A stretch of 64,000 bases of DNA from Candidatus Shapirobacteria bacterium (GTDB lineage Bacteria; Patescibacteriota; Microgenomatia; UBA12405), in the NCBI GenBank assembly GCA_009885205.1, contig VFLE01000055.1:1-64000 (forward strand). The letters are read 5' to 3'. The position numbers were made by a program, and so were the translations under genes. Of the stretch, positions 24,042 through 31,862 are shown piece by piece. The first letter of the stretch is position 1. Each line of letters opens with the position of its first letter. The notes below the pieces were generated by a model that had not been told where the DNA came from, searched no databases, and saw only the letters and a list, made by a program, of their open reading frames with translations.

Positions 24042-24410
24042 TTACCAAATTTGGGCGATAAGTTCACCCCCAACTTTTTTGGCGACTGCTTCACGTTGAG
24101 ACAGAAGACCAGATGAGGTGGAAATAATAATTAAAGATTTGCTAGATTTTCCCCAGGGAATATTGTGAGAATTAACATAAAGATGACGACCGGGTTTGGA
24201 TAATATTTCGACATCATTGACAACTGGATTTGAAATGGTGATTTTATGTGTCTTTGAATCGGCCGAAAAATCGGAAATAAATCCATGTTTTTTTAATTTG
24301 GCACAAATATCACGGGAAAAACTGGAGTCGATAGCCACAAAAGATTGGCGTTTGCTCAAAGAAGCATTTTTGACCCTAATTAATAAATCGCAGTATAAAG
24401 AGTTCATCAT
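24042..24410 (-). CDS. rpsH: 30S ribosomal protein S8 (uS8)
   Basis: 122 aa, slightly short. The C-terminal block STSSGLLSQREAVAKKVGGELIAQIW is diagnostic. In E. coli S8 represses the spc operon at the L5 mRNA. Two ATGs in tandem (24410, 24407) could both start it. Confidence 0.95.
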   Translation of the reverse strand: MMNSLYCDLLIRVKNASLSKRQSFVAIDSSFSRDICAKLKKHGFISDFSADSKTHKITISNPVVNDVEILSKPGRHLYVNSHNIPWGKSSKSLIIISTSSGLLSQREAVAKKVGGELIAQIW

Positions 24411-24415
24411 ATATT

Positions 24416-24601
24416 TTACCAGCTGGCTCGGCTGACACCAGGCAACATGCCAGTGTTGGCTAATTTTCTAAAACATAAACGACATAAACCAAAGGCGCGG
24501 ATAAAGGCGCGAGGACGACCACAAACATTGCAGCGATTGTGATGACGGTTTGAGAAGCGTAGTTTTTTTGTTTCTCGATATATTTTTGCAGTTGTGGCCA
24601 T
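24416..24601 (-). CDS. rpsN: 30S ribosomal protein S14, zinc type (uS14)
   Basis: 61 aa, the short zinc-binding form with Cys24, Cys27, Cys40 and Cys43 (RCNVCGRP... GLCRLCFR). Lies between rplE and rpsH as usual. Confidence 0.97.
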   Translation of the reverse strand: MATTAKIYRETKKLRFSNRHHNRCNVCGRPRAFIRAFGLCRLCFRKLANTGMLPGVSRASW

Positions 24602-24608
24602 ATAATTT

Positions 24609-25142
24609 TTATTCTTTTACAAATGGAAAACCTAGGGTGGATAATAACATTTTTGAATCGTCTATTGAAGAGGCAGATATGTTTAGGGTAACTTCAACAC
24701 CCCGAATAGTACCAACAGCGTCGAGGTCAACTTCGGGAAAGTAAGTTTGATCACGAATAGTGAGACTATAATTTCCCTGACCATCAAATGAGGTAAGAGG
24801 TAAGCCTTTAAAATCACGTAGCCGAGGTAAAACTAAATTAAAAAGTTTGTCAACAAAATTGTACATACGAACACCACGAAGAGTGACTTTTAAAGCTAAT
24901 GGATCATTCTCACGTAATTTAAAAGTTGAAACAGATTTTTTGGATAAACGTAATGATGGTTTTTGACCAGTAATAGCGATTATTTCTTTTTCGGCCTTGG
25001 CTAGAGCTTCTTTGCTTTCACGGGCCTCAGCTACGCGATAATTGATGACGACTTTATTTAATTTTGGCAAGGAAAAAATGTTGCGTTTTTTACCAAATTT
25101 TTCGATTAATAATTTATTAATTTCGGTGGGAGTGTAGATCAT
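24609..25142 (-). CDS. rplE: 50S ribosomal protein L5 (uL5)
   Basis: 177 aa. LPKLNKVVINYRV, ITGQKPSLRLSKKSVSTFKLRE and LPRLRDFKGLPLTSFDGQGN mark L5, which binds 5S rRNA and the P-site tRNA. Confidence 0.97.
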   Translation of the reverse strand: MIYTPTEINKLLIEKFGKKRNIFSLPKLNKVVINYRVAEARESKEALAKAEKEIIAITGQKPSLRLSKKSVSTFKLRENDPLALKVTLRGVRMYNFVDKLFNLVLPRLRDFKGLPLTSFDGQGNYSLTIRDQTYFPEVDLDAVGTIRGVEVTLNISASSIDDSKMLLSTLGFPFVKE

Positions 25143-25145
25143 ATA

Positions 25146-25463
25146 TTATTTTTTAGATATTAAGGGAGCTTGGCATTTTTTGCAAATGCGGGTTTTGACA
25201 CCATTTTTATCAACATTGTAACCGACACGAACAGTTTTGGAACAAGAGGGACAAACGAGAGCAACTTTGGAAACTAAAAGCGATCTTTCTTTTTCAACAA
25301 TTCCACCTTTTTGACCATTTTGAGGTTTAACATGTTTTTTGAAAATGTTTAAACCCTTGACAACTATTTTTAATGTTTTGGGGAATGACATGATAACTTC
25401 ACCTGTACGCCCTTTGTCTTTGCCTAAGAGTATTTTGACTTGATCACCTTTTAAAATTTTCAT
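25146..25463 (-). CDS. rplX: 50S ribosomal protein L24 (uL24)
   Basis: 105 aa from the ATG at 25463 (MKILKGDQVKILLGKDKGRT, the KOW motif). C-terminal CPSC and CKKC pairs suggest a zinc-binding tail as in many bacterial L24. Initiates 50S assembly. Confidence 0.96.
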   Translation of the reverse strand: MKILKGDQVKILLGKDKGRTGEVIMSFPKTLKIVVKGLNIFKKHVKPQNGQKGGIVEKERSLLVSKVALVCPSCSKTVRVGYNVDKNGVKTRICKKCQAPLISKK

Positions 25464-25470
25464 ATTATTT

Positions 25471-25839
25471 TTAATAAACTTCCTTGGCCATGGAGGCAAT
25501 TTTACTAAATCCTAAATCTTTGATTTCGCGGGCAATAGGGCCAAAAATACGAGTTCCTCGTGGATTTTTTTGGGTATCAATAATAACCCCGGCGTTATCG
25601 GAAAATCGAATATAAGAACCGTCGGTCCGGCCAATTTCTTTGCGAGTACGAACAATAACAACTTTGACTTTTTCTTTCTTTTTGACTAAACCGTTGGGAA
25701 GAGCTTCTTTGACGACACCCAAAACTATATCGCCAATAGTGGCTGATTTGTGTTTTGAACCAGTGTAAATATGCATCACCATTAGAGACTTGGCCCCACA
25801 GTTGTCGGCTGGCTTGATGATGGAACGAAGTTGTAACAT
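25471..25839 (-). CDS. rplN: 50S ribosomal protein L14 (uL14)
   Basis: 122 aa. MLQLRSIIKPADNCGAKSLM and RIFGPIAREIKDLGFSKIAS are family blocks. It forms an intersubunit bridge and is the docking site of the silencing factor RsfS. Confidence 0.97.
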   Translation of the reverse strand: MLQLRSIIKPADNCGAKSLMVMHIYTGSKHKSATIGDIVLGVVKEALPNGLVKKKEKVKVVIVRTRKEIGRTDGSYIRFSDNAGVIIDTQKNPRGTRIFGPIAREIKDLGFSKIASMAKEVY

Positions 25840-25840
25840 A

Positions 25841-26104
25841 TTATTTTTTAATTATTGATACGGTTGTAAATCTTTTTAAATGAGAAAGTGGTTTAACTTC
25901 TCGAGCTTTGATTGTATCACCAATTACGGCCTTTAGGTTATTATCAACGTAAATTTTTTTGGATCGTTTGACTGTTTTTTTGTAAAGTGGATGTTGAAAT
26001 TTGTAATCCATTTTGACAACGATAGTCCCCTGCATTTTGTCAGAAACAACTGTTCCGGTAAATATTTTGCCAGTAATGGTATTGGTTTTATTTTTTATAG
26101 TCAT
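25841..26104 (-). CDS. rpsQ: 30S ribosomal protein S17 (uS17)
   Basis: 87 aa; FTGTVVSDKMQGTIVVKMDY and HPLYKKTVKRSKKIYVD are diagnostic. Its ATG shares one base with the rpmC stop (TAATG). Confidence 0.97.
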   Translation of the reverse strand: MTIKNKTNTITGKIFTGTVVSDKMQGTIVVKMDYKFQHPLYKKTVKRSKKIYVDNNLKAVIGDTIKAREVKPLSHLKRFTTVSIIKK

Positions 26105-26274
26105 TATTTTGTTTTTGCCAAACTAGTAGAGAGAGTAGCAATTTCGCGACGTAATTTTCTAAAAACAGAAGTGTCTTTAAGATTACCTAAGAATTGTTTG
26201 GATTTTGCTTCGACTATTTCCTTTCTTTTGGTTAAAATAAGCGATAGTGTGTCTATTTTATCATTTTTTTTCAT
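26104..26274 (-). CDS. rpmC: 50S ribosomal protein L29 (uL29)
   Basis: 56 aa, two helices: MKKNDKIDTLSLILTKRKEI, then VEAKSKQFLGNLKDTSVFRK and LRREIATLSTSLAKTK. GNLKDTSVFRKLRREIA matches the family signature. It lies between rplP (3-bp gap) and rpsQ (1-bp overlap). Too short for common ORF cut-offs. Confidence 0.95.
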   Translation of the reverse strand: MKKNDKIDTLSLILTKRKEIVEAKSKQFLGNLKDTSVFRKLRREIATLSTSLAKTK

Positions 26275-26277
26275 AAA

Positions 26278-26679
26278 TTAAAGTTTTTTGACGAACCTAG
26301 TAACACAAGGGAGTTTGGCACCAGCCAAGCGAAGGGCTTCACGAGCTTCTGGCTCAGTAATACCGGTAACTTCGAATAAAATACGACCTGGTTTGACAAC
26401 CGCAACATAACCTTTGACATCACCCTTGCCAGCACCCATGGTGCCTTCGCCTTTTTTGGTAAAGGGTTTGTCAGGAAAGATACGAATCCACATTCGACCG
26501 GCTCGTTTAGTGGAATGGGCAATGGAGCGCCGCGCCGATTCGATTTGATTGCTGGTTACCCAGCTACATTCCATGGCTTTGAGACCGTATTCACCAAATT
26601 CGACAAGATTGCCGGCAGATTTGCCGTGCATATTGCCACGAAAGGCTTTTCTAAATTTGGTACGACTTGGTTGTAACAT
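26278..26679 (-). CDS. rplP: 50S ribosomal protein L16 (uL16)
   Basis: 133 aa. MLQPSRTKFRKAFRG, RMWIRIFPDKPFTKKGEGTMG and the tail region at the peptidyl-transferase centre are present. A 76-bp A/T-only gap separates it from rpsC. Confidence 0.97.
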   Translation of the reverse strand: MLQPSRTKFRKAFRGNMHGKSAGNLVEFGEYGLKAMECSWVTSNQIESARRSIAHSTKRAGRMWIRIFPDKPFTKKGEGTMGAGKGDVKGYVAVVKPGRILFEVTGITEPEAREALRLAGAKLPCVTRFVKKL

Positions 26680-26755
26680 ATAATTTAATTTTTAATTTAA
26701 AATTTTTAATTTTTAATCAATTTATAATTTTTAATTTATAAATTAATAAAAAAAA
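26680..26755. repeat. A/T-only low-complexity spacer
   Basis: Between rpsC and rplP. Repeated TAATTTTTAATTT-like words with hardly any G or C. It is the longest gap between genes of the S10 block and offers no promoter-like pair that I can defend. Confidence 0.7.
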
Positions 26756-27397
26756 TTAAGCAAGGCATAAATAAACTTTAATACCGATATAGCCAGATCG
26801 GGTTAGACATGGGGTTTCAAAATAATCGATGTGTGATTTTATGGTAGATAGGGGGACAGTTCCCTTGGAAAATTTTTCACGACGAGAAATTTCGGCACCG
26901 TTAATACGACCAGAAAGAACAACTTTAATGCCCTTGGCCCCAGCATTCATGGTTTTTTCGATAGCAGAAAGAACAGCCCGACGATAAGGCATACGCTTGG
27001 CCAATTGAAAAGAAATTTTTTCGGCGACTAATTTGGCGGAAAAATCGACATTACGAAATTCTTCGACCTGAATATCAATTGATATTTTGGCACTCGATTT
27101 GGTTAATAATTTTTGGATATCTTTTTTGAGAGTTTCTAGCTCTTTGCCCCCTCGACCGATGACTAGACCAGGACGGGAAACAACTAATATAATTTTAATT
27201 TTTTTGACTGATCGCTCGATACGAATAGTGACTACCCCTGCCGAAGCTAATTTTGTTTGGACAAATTCGCGAATACGTTTGTCTTCCATTAAAAGAATGG
27301 GGTATTTCTTTTTGTCGGCATACCAGGATGAATTCCAGTCAGGAGCGTTGACCGAGGTTTTTAATCTAAAGGCTAGTGGATTAATTTTTTGACCCAT
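26756..27397 (-). CDS. rpsC: 30S ribosomal protein S3 (uS3)
   Basis: 213 aa. N-terminal MGQKINPLAFRL, KH domain with VVSRPGLVIGRGGKELE, and C-terminal GAKGIKVVLSGRINGAEISRREKFSKGTVPL. The acidic C-terminal tail of longer homologues is missing. Lines the mRNA entry tunnel. Confidence 0.97.
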   Translation of the reverse strand: MGQKINPLAFRLKTSVNAPDWNSSWYADKKKYPILLMEDKRIREFVQTKLASAGVVTIRIERSVKKIKIILVVSRPGLVIGRGGKELETLKKDIQKLLTKSSAKISIDIQVEEFRNVDFSAKLVAEKISFQLAKRMPYRRAVLSAIEKTMNAGAKGIKVVLSGRINGAEISRREKFSKGTVPLSTIKSHIDYFETPCLTRSGYIGIKVYLCLA

Positions 27398-27400
27398 ATT

Positions 27401-27775
27401 TTATTGTTTAATTTGGCCTTTGACCACCATATTGAGGCGGCTGTGGCGACGGATAATAATACCACGAGCAAAGCGAGAACCATGAGATTTGTCGGTTCTT
27501 TTGGTTTTTGGACCTTCGTTGACTAAAAATGAGCCAAAGATTAAGGTTTCGGGAATTAAATTATAATTATTTTTGGCGGTAGCGATGGCGGTTTGAATGG
27601 CTTTGGTTAGAACGCGAGCTGATTTGGTGTTGGTAAACTTTAGCTTTGACAAAGCAGAGATAACGGGAAGTTTTTTGATGGTTTCAACCAAAAGGCGTAA
27701 TTTGCGAGGAGAAATCTGGATGTTTTTATCGGTATAGATAGATTGGCCGGTAGTGAGAGTTGGTGTGGTGGTCAT
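27401..27775 (-). CDS. rplV: 50S ribosomal protein L22 (uL22)
   Basis: 124 aa; QISPRKLRLLVETIKKLPV and the hairpin KTKRTDKSHGSRFARGIIIRR that reaches into the exit tunnel. Confidence 0.96.
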   Translation of the reverse strand: MTTTPTLTTGQSIYTDKNIQISPRKLRLLVETIKKLPVISALSKLKFTNTKSARVLTKAIQTAIATAKNNYNLIPETLIFGSFLVNEGPKTKRTDKSHGSRFARGIIIRRHSRLNMVVKGQIKQ

Positions 27776-27780
27776 ATATT

Positions 27781-28050
27781 TTAGGTTTTTTCAATAACAC
27801 GTTTAACAATACGACCATGACCTTTGAAGGTTCTAGTTAAAGAGAATTCCCCCAAACGGTGACCGACCATGTCTTCGGTAATAAAGACGTTAATAAACTT
27901 TTTGCCATTGTGAACACCAAAATTTTTGCCGACAAACTCGGGAGGGATTTGACAGTTACGAGAATAGGTGTTGACGACACCAGTGGTTTTGGTAACTTTT
28001 TCAAGTAGTCGAGGATCGATATATGGACCTTTTTTGCTTGATCTTGACAT
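27781..28050 (-). CDS. rpsS: 30S ribosomal protein S19 (uS19)
   Basis: 89 aa; [36 protein letters not shown] and [19 protein letters not shown] are diagnostic. Confidence 0.97.
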   Translation of the reverse strand: MSRSSKKGPYIDPRLLEKVTKTTGVVNTYSRNCQIPPEFVGKNFGVHNGKKFINVFITEDMVGHRLGEFSLTRTFKGHGRIVKRVIEKT

Positions 28051-28051
28051 A

Positions 28052-28795
28052 TTATTTGGTACGATGCTTAACGATTAAACGATTAGATTTGTTTTTGCGT
28101 TTACGAGTCTTTTTGCCCATAGCGGGTTTGCCCCAAGGAGTTTTGGGGTTCATACCAATACTAGATCGGCCTTCACCACCTCCATGAGGATGCGAGTGAG
28201 GATTTTGAGCCACACCCCGAACACTAGGACGAATACCGCGATGACGGGAATCACCAGCTTTGGTTAATTTTTGATTAGAGTGATCGGCGTTACTTAACTG
28301 ACCAATAGTGGCGGTACATAAGGCAGAAAATAATCGAAGTTCGCCGGAAGGGAGCTTGACCGTAACTTTTTGATCGTCAATACTTTGAATATAGGCCGCC
28401 GAACCGGCAGACTTGACAAGTTGGGCCTTGGAACCAGGGCGAAATTCAAGGTTGTGGATAGCCATACCAACGGGAATCTGACCTAAAGGTAATTTATTAC
28501 CTTCTTTAATTGGGGCGGTAACGGAATAAACAACTTTGTCACCAATTTTCATGTTGACAGTGGCTAAAATGTAATTTTTAGTCCCATCGACATAGGTTAA
28601 GCAAGCAATATCGACAGTACGATTTGGATCGTATTGAATGTCGGTAACTTTGGCAACAATGTCAAGTTTTGATCTTTGGGAATCAATTAAACGAATAAAT
28701 CGTTTATGTTCGCCGCCACGATGGCGAACAGAAACATGACCCTGAGAATCACGGCCTGATCGTTTCTTTTTGATTTTTAATAATTTACTTTTCAT
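28052..28795 (-). CDS. rplB: 50S ribosomal protein L2 (uL2), short N-terminus
   Basis: 247 aa against about 275 usually. The first ~30 residues (the PTSPGRR part) are absent; homology begins near [22 protein letters not shown], and no in-frame start exists upstream. The catalytic-centre-proximal block [20 protein letters not shown] is intact. Starts inside rplW (11-bp overlap). Confidence 0.96.
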   Translation of the reverse strand: MKSKLLKIKKKRSGRDSQGHVSVRHRGGEHKRFIRLIDSQRSKLDIVAKVTDIQYDPNRTVDIACLTYVDGTKNYILATVNMKIGDKVVYSVTAPIKEGNKLPLGQIPVGMAIHNLEFRPGSKAQLVKSAGSAAYIQSIDDQKVTVKLPSGELRLFSALCTATIGQLSNADHSNQKLTKAGDSRHRGIRPSVRGVAQNPHSHPHGGGEGRSSIGMNPKTPWGKPAMGKKTRKRKNKSNRLIVKHRTK

Positions 28796-29072
28796 TTTTG
28801 AGAGTTAACATATCAATTTTTTGATCTTTGCCAACAGTGATAATGGCTTTTTTGATATCGGGTTTATTGATTGGTCGACGATTTTTCCAATTGGTTTTGA
28901 CTTTACCCTTAATAGTGACAGTATTGACAGCTAGAGGGGTAATACCAAAAACTTTTTTAAATTCGCTAGCAATTTGATCTTTATTGGTATTTTTATCAAC
29001 AACAAAGGTATATTTCCCCAAAGATTGGGTATATATGGCTTTTTCAGAAATAATGGGTTTTTTGAGTGACAT
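28785..29072 (-). CDS. rplW: 50S ribosomal protein L23 (uL23)
   Basis: 95 aa; KPIISEKAIYTQSLGKYTFVVD at the start and TVTIKGKVKTNWKNRRPINKPD in the tunnel loop. It docks SRP and trigger factor at the exit. Abuts rplD with no gap. Confidence 0.96.
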   Translation of the reverse strand: MSLKKPIISEKAIYTQSLGKYTFVVDKNTNKDQIASEFKKVFGITPLAVNTVTIKGKVKTNWKNRRPINKPDIKKAIITVGKDQKIDMLTLKNEK

Positions 29073-29708
29073 TTATTTGCTTAGTTTATTAATTGATTTT
29101 TTGGTAAATATCAAAAAATTTTGACAAGACAGATTATAAGGGTTTAGGGATGATAAAGAAAGGAGGTTGATTCCGGGAATATTGCTAAAAGCACGTTTGA
29201 TTGATGGAGTTGGTTTAGAAATTACTAAACCAATTTTTTTTGATTTAGATAATTGCTCGTTTTGTTTTTCTAGTTTATCGATCAAAGCAAAAGCCGATTT
29301 GGTTTTTGGAGTAATGGCACTTAATTTTTCGATAGCAATAATGGCCGAATTTTTGGCAAATTTTGAATAAATAGTTTTTAAAGCAGCAATTTTCATGCTC
29401 TTGGTTAATTTTAGTTTGTAGTTTTGGTTACCTCGGGGACCATGGGCACTACCACCACCAACAAACTGTGGAGCTTTGGCAGTTGAATGACGGGCATTAC
29501 CTGTACCTTTTTGGGCATACATTTTTTTGGTAGTACCAGCGACTTCACCGCGGTGCTTGGCTTTGGCATGGGCGGAGCGCAAATTACTTTGAGCGACACG
29601 AATAGCCTGGGCCAATAACTTGTCATTAATCTTGGCTTCAAATAAAGACTTGGGTAAATTAATAGTTCCAGTTTTTTTACCTTCAATATTGTAAAGATCG
29701 GCTGTCAT
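29073..29708 (-). CDS. rplD: 50S ribosomal protein L4 (uL4)
   Basis: 211 aa; the tunnel loop GTGNARHSTAKAPQFVGGGSAHGPRG is diagnostic. In E. coli L4 represses the S10 operon; no leader for that is seen here because tuf precedes rpsJ. Confidence 0.96.
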   Translation of the reverse strand: MTADLYNIEGKKTGTINLPKSLFEAKINDKLLAQAIRVAQSNLRSAHAKAKHRGEVAGTTKKMYAQKGTGNARHSTAKAPQFVGGGSAHGPRGNQNYKLKLTKSMKIAALKTIYSKFAKNSAIIAIEKLSAITPKTKSAFALIDKLEKQNEQLSKSKKIGLVISKPTPSIKRAFSNIPGINLLSLSSLNPYNLSCQNFLIFTKKSINKLSK

Positions 29709-29709
29709 A

Positions 29710-30267
29710 TTATTTGGTAATGGTGACCCAAGAATTAAGATGGCCGGGGACCGAGCCGCTAACGTAGATTAGATTTTTGACAGTGTCTAAAGATACAATT
29801 TTTAGGTGAGTTACGGTCATATTTTTGTTGCCGTAATGACCTGGCATTTTTTTACCACGAATAACCTTGCCTGGGGTTTGAGCACCAATGGCACCGGGTG
29901 CTCGGACACGATCAGATTGACCACCAGAAACTGGTTGACGACGAAAACCGTGACGTTTGATAACTCCGGCAAAACCATGACCTTTGGTCTTAGCAGTGAC
30001 AGAAACATCGTCATTTATGGCAAAAACTAATTCTGGAGTAATCTCGGAATTGACCTCGGGTAGAGATTCTAAATTTACAGGAGCAAACTCGACATGGCCT
30101 TTGACACCATAAGCGATTTGAACTGCATCATAACCATCACGAAGTTTATTGCGAAGTAGAGAGACCTTAACTGGTTTGGCATAGAGAGCAGTGACGGCAA
30201 TTCTTTGACCTTTATCGTTGTAGATATTAGACATTGATTTTTTTTGAGCAATATATCCAGAAATCAT
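29710..30267 (-). CDS. rplC: 50S ribosomal protein L3 (uL3)
   Basis: 185 aa, short for L3 (about 205-210). TKGHGFAGVIKRHGFRRQPVSGGQSDRVRAPGAIG and the GKVIRGKKMPGHYGN loop near the peptidyl-transferase centre are present. MISGYIAQKKSM fits the normal N-terminus. Confidence 0.96.
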   Translation of the reverse strand: MISGYIAQKKSMSNIYNDKGQRIAVTALYAKPVKVSLLRNKLRDGYDAVQIAYGVKGHVEFAPVNLESLPEVNSEITPELVFAINDDVSVTAKTKGHGFAGVIKRHGFRRQPVSGGQSDRVRAPGAIGAQTPGKVIRGKKMPGHYGNKNMTVTHLKIVSLDTVKNLIYVSGSVPGHLNSWVTITK

Positions 30268-30275
30268 AGGTAGGT

Positions 30276-30590
30276 TTACATTTTAACTTCGACATCAACT
30301 CCGGAGGGTAAATCCAAATGCTGAAGGCTATCAACAGTGCGAAGAGAAGCACTAAAAACATCAATTAAGCGTTTGTGGGTCAAAATTTGATAATGATCAC
30401 GAGCGTTCTTGTCACCATGAGGTGAGGTTAAAACAGTAATAATTTTACGATTAGTAGGTAGTGGAATTGGACCTTGAACCGAAGCACCAGCAGTAACCGC
30501 AGCTTGGACTATCTTGACCGCCGCCTCGTCAATGAGGCGGTGGTCAAAAGATTTGAGTCTGATTCTAATACGAGTACCTTTGGTGGCCAT
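30276..30590 (-). CDS. rpsJ: 30S ribosomal protein S10 (uS10)
   Basis: 104 aa; IRIRLKSFDHRLIDEAAVKI, GPIPLPTNRK and PSGVDVEVKM are typical. First ribosomal gene of the S10 block; follows tuf by 3 bp. Confidence 0.97.
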   Translation of the reverse strand: MATKGTRIRIRLKSFDHRLIDEAAVKIVQAAVTAGASVQGPIPLPTNRKIITVLTSPHGDKNARDHYQILTHKRLIDVFSASLRTVDSLQHLDLPSGVDVEVKM

Positions 30591-30593
30591 TTT

Positions 30594-31766
30594 TTATTTG
30601 ATGATTTCGGTAATGGCACCAGCACCAACAGTTAGACCACCTTCGCGGATAGCGAAACGGAAGCCTTTCTCCATAGCAACAGGTTTTATTAACTTGATAA
30701 TAACGTTAGCGTTGTCGCCGGGCATGACCATTTCCACACCTTCGGGAAGGGTAACATCACCGGTAACATCGGTAGTTCTAATAAAGACTTGAGGTCGATA
30801 ACCAGTAAAGATTGGAGTATGGCGACCACCTTCTTCTTTTTTAAGTAAAAGGACTTCGGCTTTAAACTCGGTATGAGGAGTAATTGATCCTGGTTTGGCT
30901 AAAACTTGACCACGTTCAATATCGTCTTTTTCGACTCCACGAAGGAGCAATCCGACATTATCACCAGCTTGACCTTGGTCAAGTTGTTTGTGGAACATTT
31001 CAACTCCGGTAACAACGGCTTTTTTGGTAGGACGAAGACCAACTATTTCAATTTCGTCGTTAATTTTGATAATACCGCGTTCAATTCGGCCGGTAGCAAC
31101 AGTTCCTCGACCCTTGATCGAGAAAACATCTTCCATCGGCATCAAGAAAGGTAGATCAAGTTCACGCTTAGGTTCAGGAATAGAGGTGTCTAGAGCCTCC
31201 ATTAACTTTCCGATTGATTCGACACCATCAGCATCTCCATTGAGAGCTTTAAGTGCAGATCCACGGATAATTGGGATAGAATCACCTGGGAAACCGTATT
31301 TGGTTAACAAATCGCGGATTTCCATTTCGACGAGATCTAAAAATTCTGGATCAGTAACGAGATCAACTTTGTTTAAGAAAACAACGAGAGCAGGAACGTT
31401 AACCTGTTTGGCTAACAAAACGTGCTCACGAGTTTGTGGCATGGGACCGTCTGGAGCAGAAACAACAAGAATTGCACCGTCCATTTGAGCAGCACCAGTG
31501 ATCATGTTTTTGACATAATCGGCGTGACCAGGACAGTCAATGTGAGCATAATGACGGTTAACAGTCTCGTATTCAACGTGGGAAATAGCAATAGTAACAA
31601 TCTTTGACGCATCACGAACAGTACCGCCTTTGGCGATATCGGCGTATGATTTTGGATTACCTTGAACTTTTAAAATGGCCGCAGTTAAGGTAGTTTTTCC
31701 ATGGTCGACGTGACCGATGGTACCAACGTTAACATGGGGCTTGTTTCTTTTATATGTGTCTGCCAT
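30594..31766 (-). CDS. tuf: Elongation factor Tu
   Basis: 390 aa. Carries aminoacyl-tRNA to the ribosome as the GTP complex. G1 GHVDHGKTT, switch 1 region, G3 DCPGHADY, G4 NKVD, G5 GSALK, then domains 2 and 3 ([26 protein letters not shown]). Some 8-10 residues shorter than E. coli EF-Tu within domain 1. Heads the S10 operon with its own leader and promoter. Confidence 0.98.
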   Translation of the reverse strand: MADTYKRNKPHVNVGTIGHVDHGKTTLTAAILKVQGNPKSYADIAKGGTVRDASKIVTIAISHVEYETVNRHYAHIDCPGHADYVKNMITGAAQMDGAILVVSAPDGPMPQTREHVLLAKQVNVPALVVFLNKVDLVTDPEFLDLVEMEIRDLLTKYGFPGDSIPIIRGSALKALNGDADGVESIGKLMEALDTSIPEPKRELDLPFLMPMEDVFSIKGRGTVATGRIERGIIKINDEIEIVGLRPTKKAVVTGVEMFHKQLDQGQAGDNVGLLLRGVEKDDIERGQVLAKPGSITPHTEFKAEVLLLKKEEGGRHTPIFTGYRPQVFIRTTDVTGDVTLPEGVEMVMPGDNANVIIKLIKPVAMEKGFRFAIREGGLTVGAGAITEIIK

Positions 31767-31820
31767 ATTTTTTGAAGATTAAATTTATTAACAATTAATT
31801 ATACGCGAAAAAGCTTTAAG

Positions 31821-31849
31821 ATTGTATCAGCTGAATACAACGTTTGCAA
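31821..31849 (-). promoter_or_regulatory. Sigma-70 promoter of tuf and the S10 operon
   Basis: Minus strand: TTGCAA (31849-31844), 17-bp spacer, TACAAT (31826-31821), placing the start about 45-50 nt before the tuf ATG. A second -10-like TATAAT lies at 31803-31798. Unlike most genes here, this transcript has a true leader. Confidence 0.65.
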
Positions 31850-31862
31850 GAATGAGATTTGA

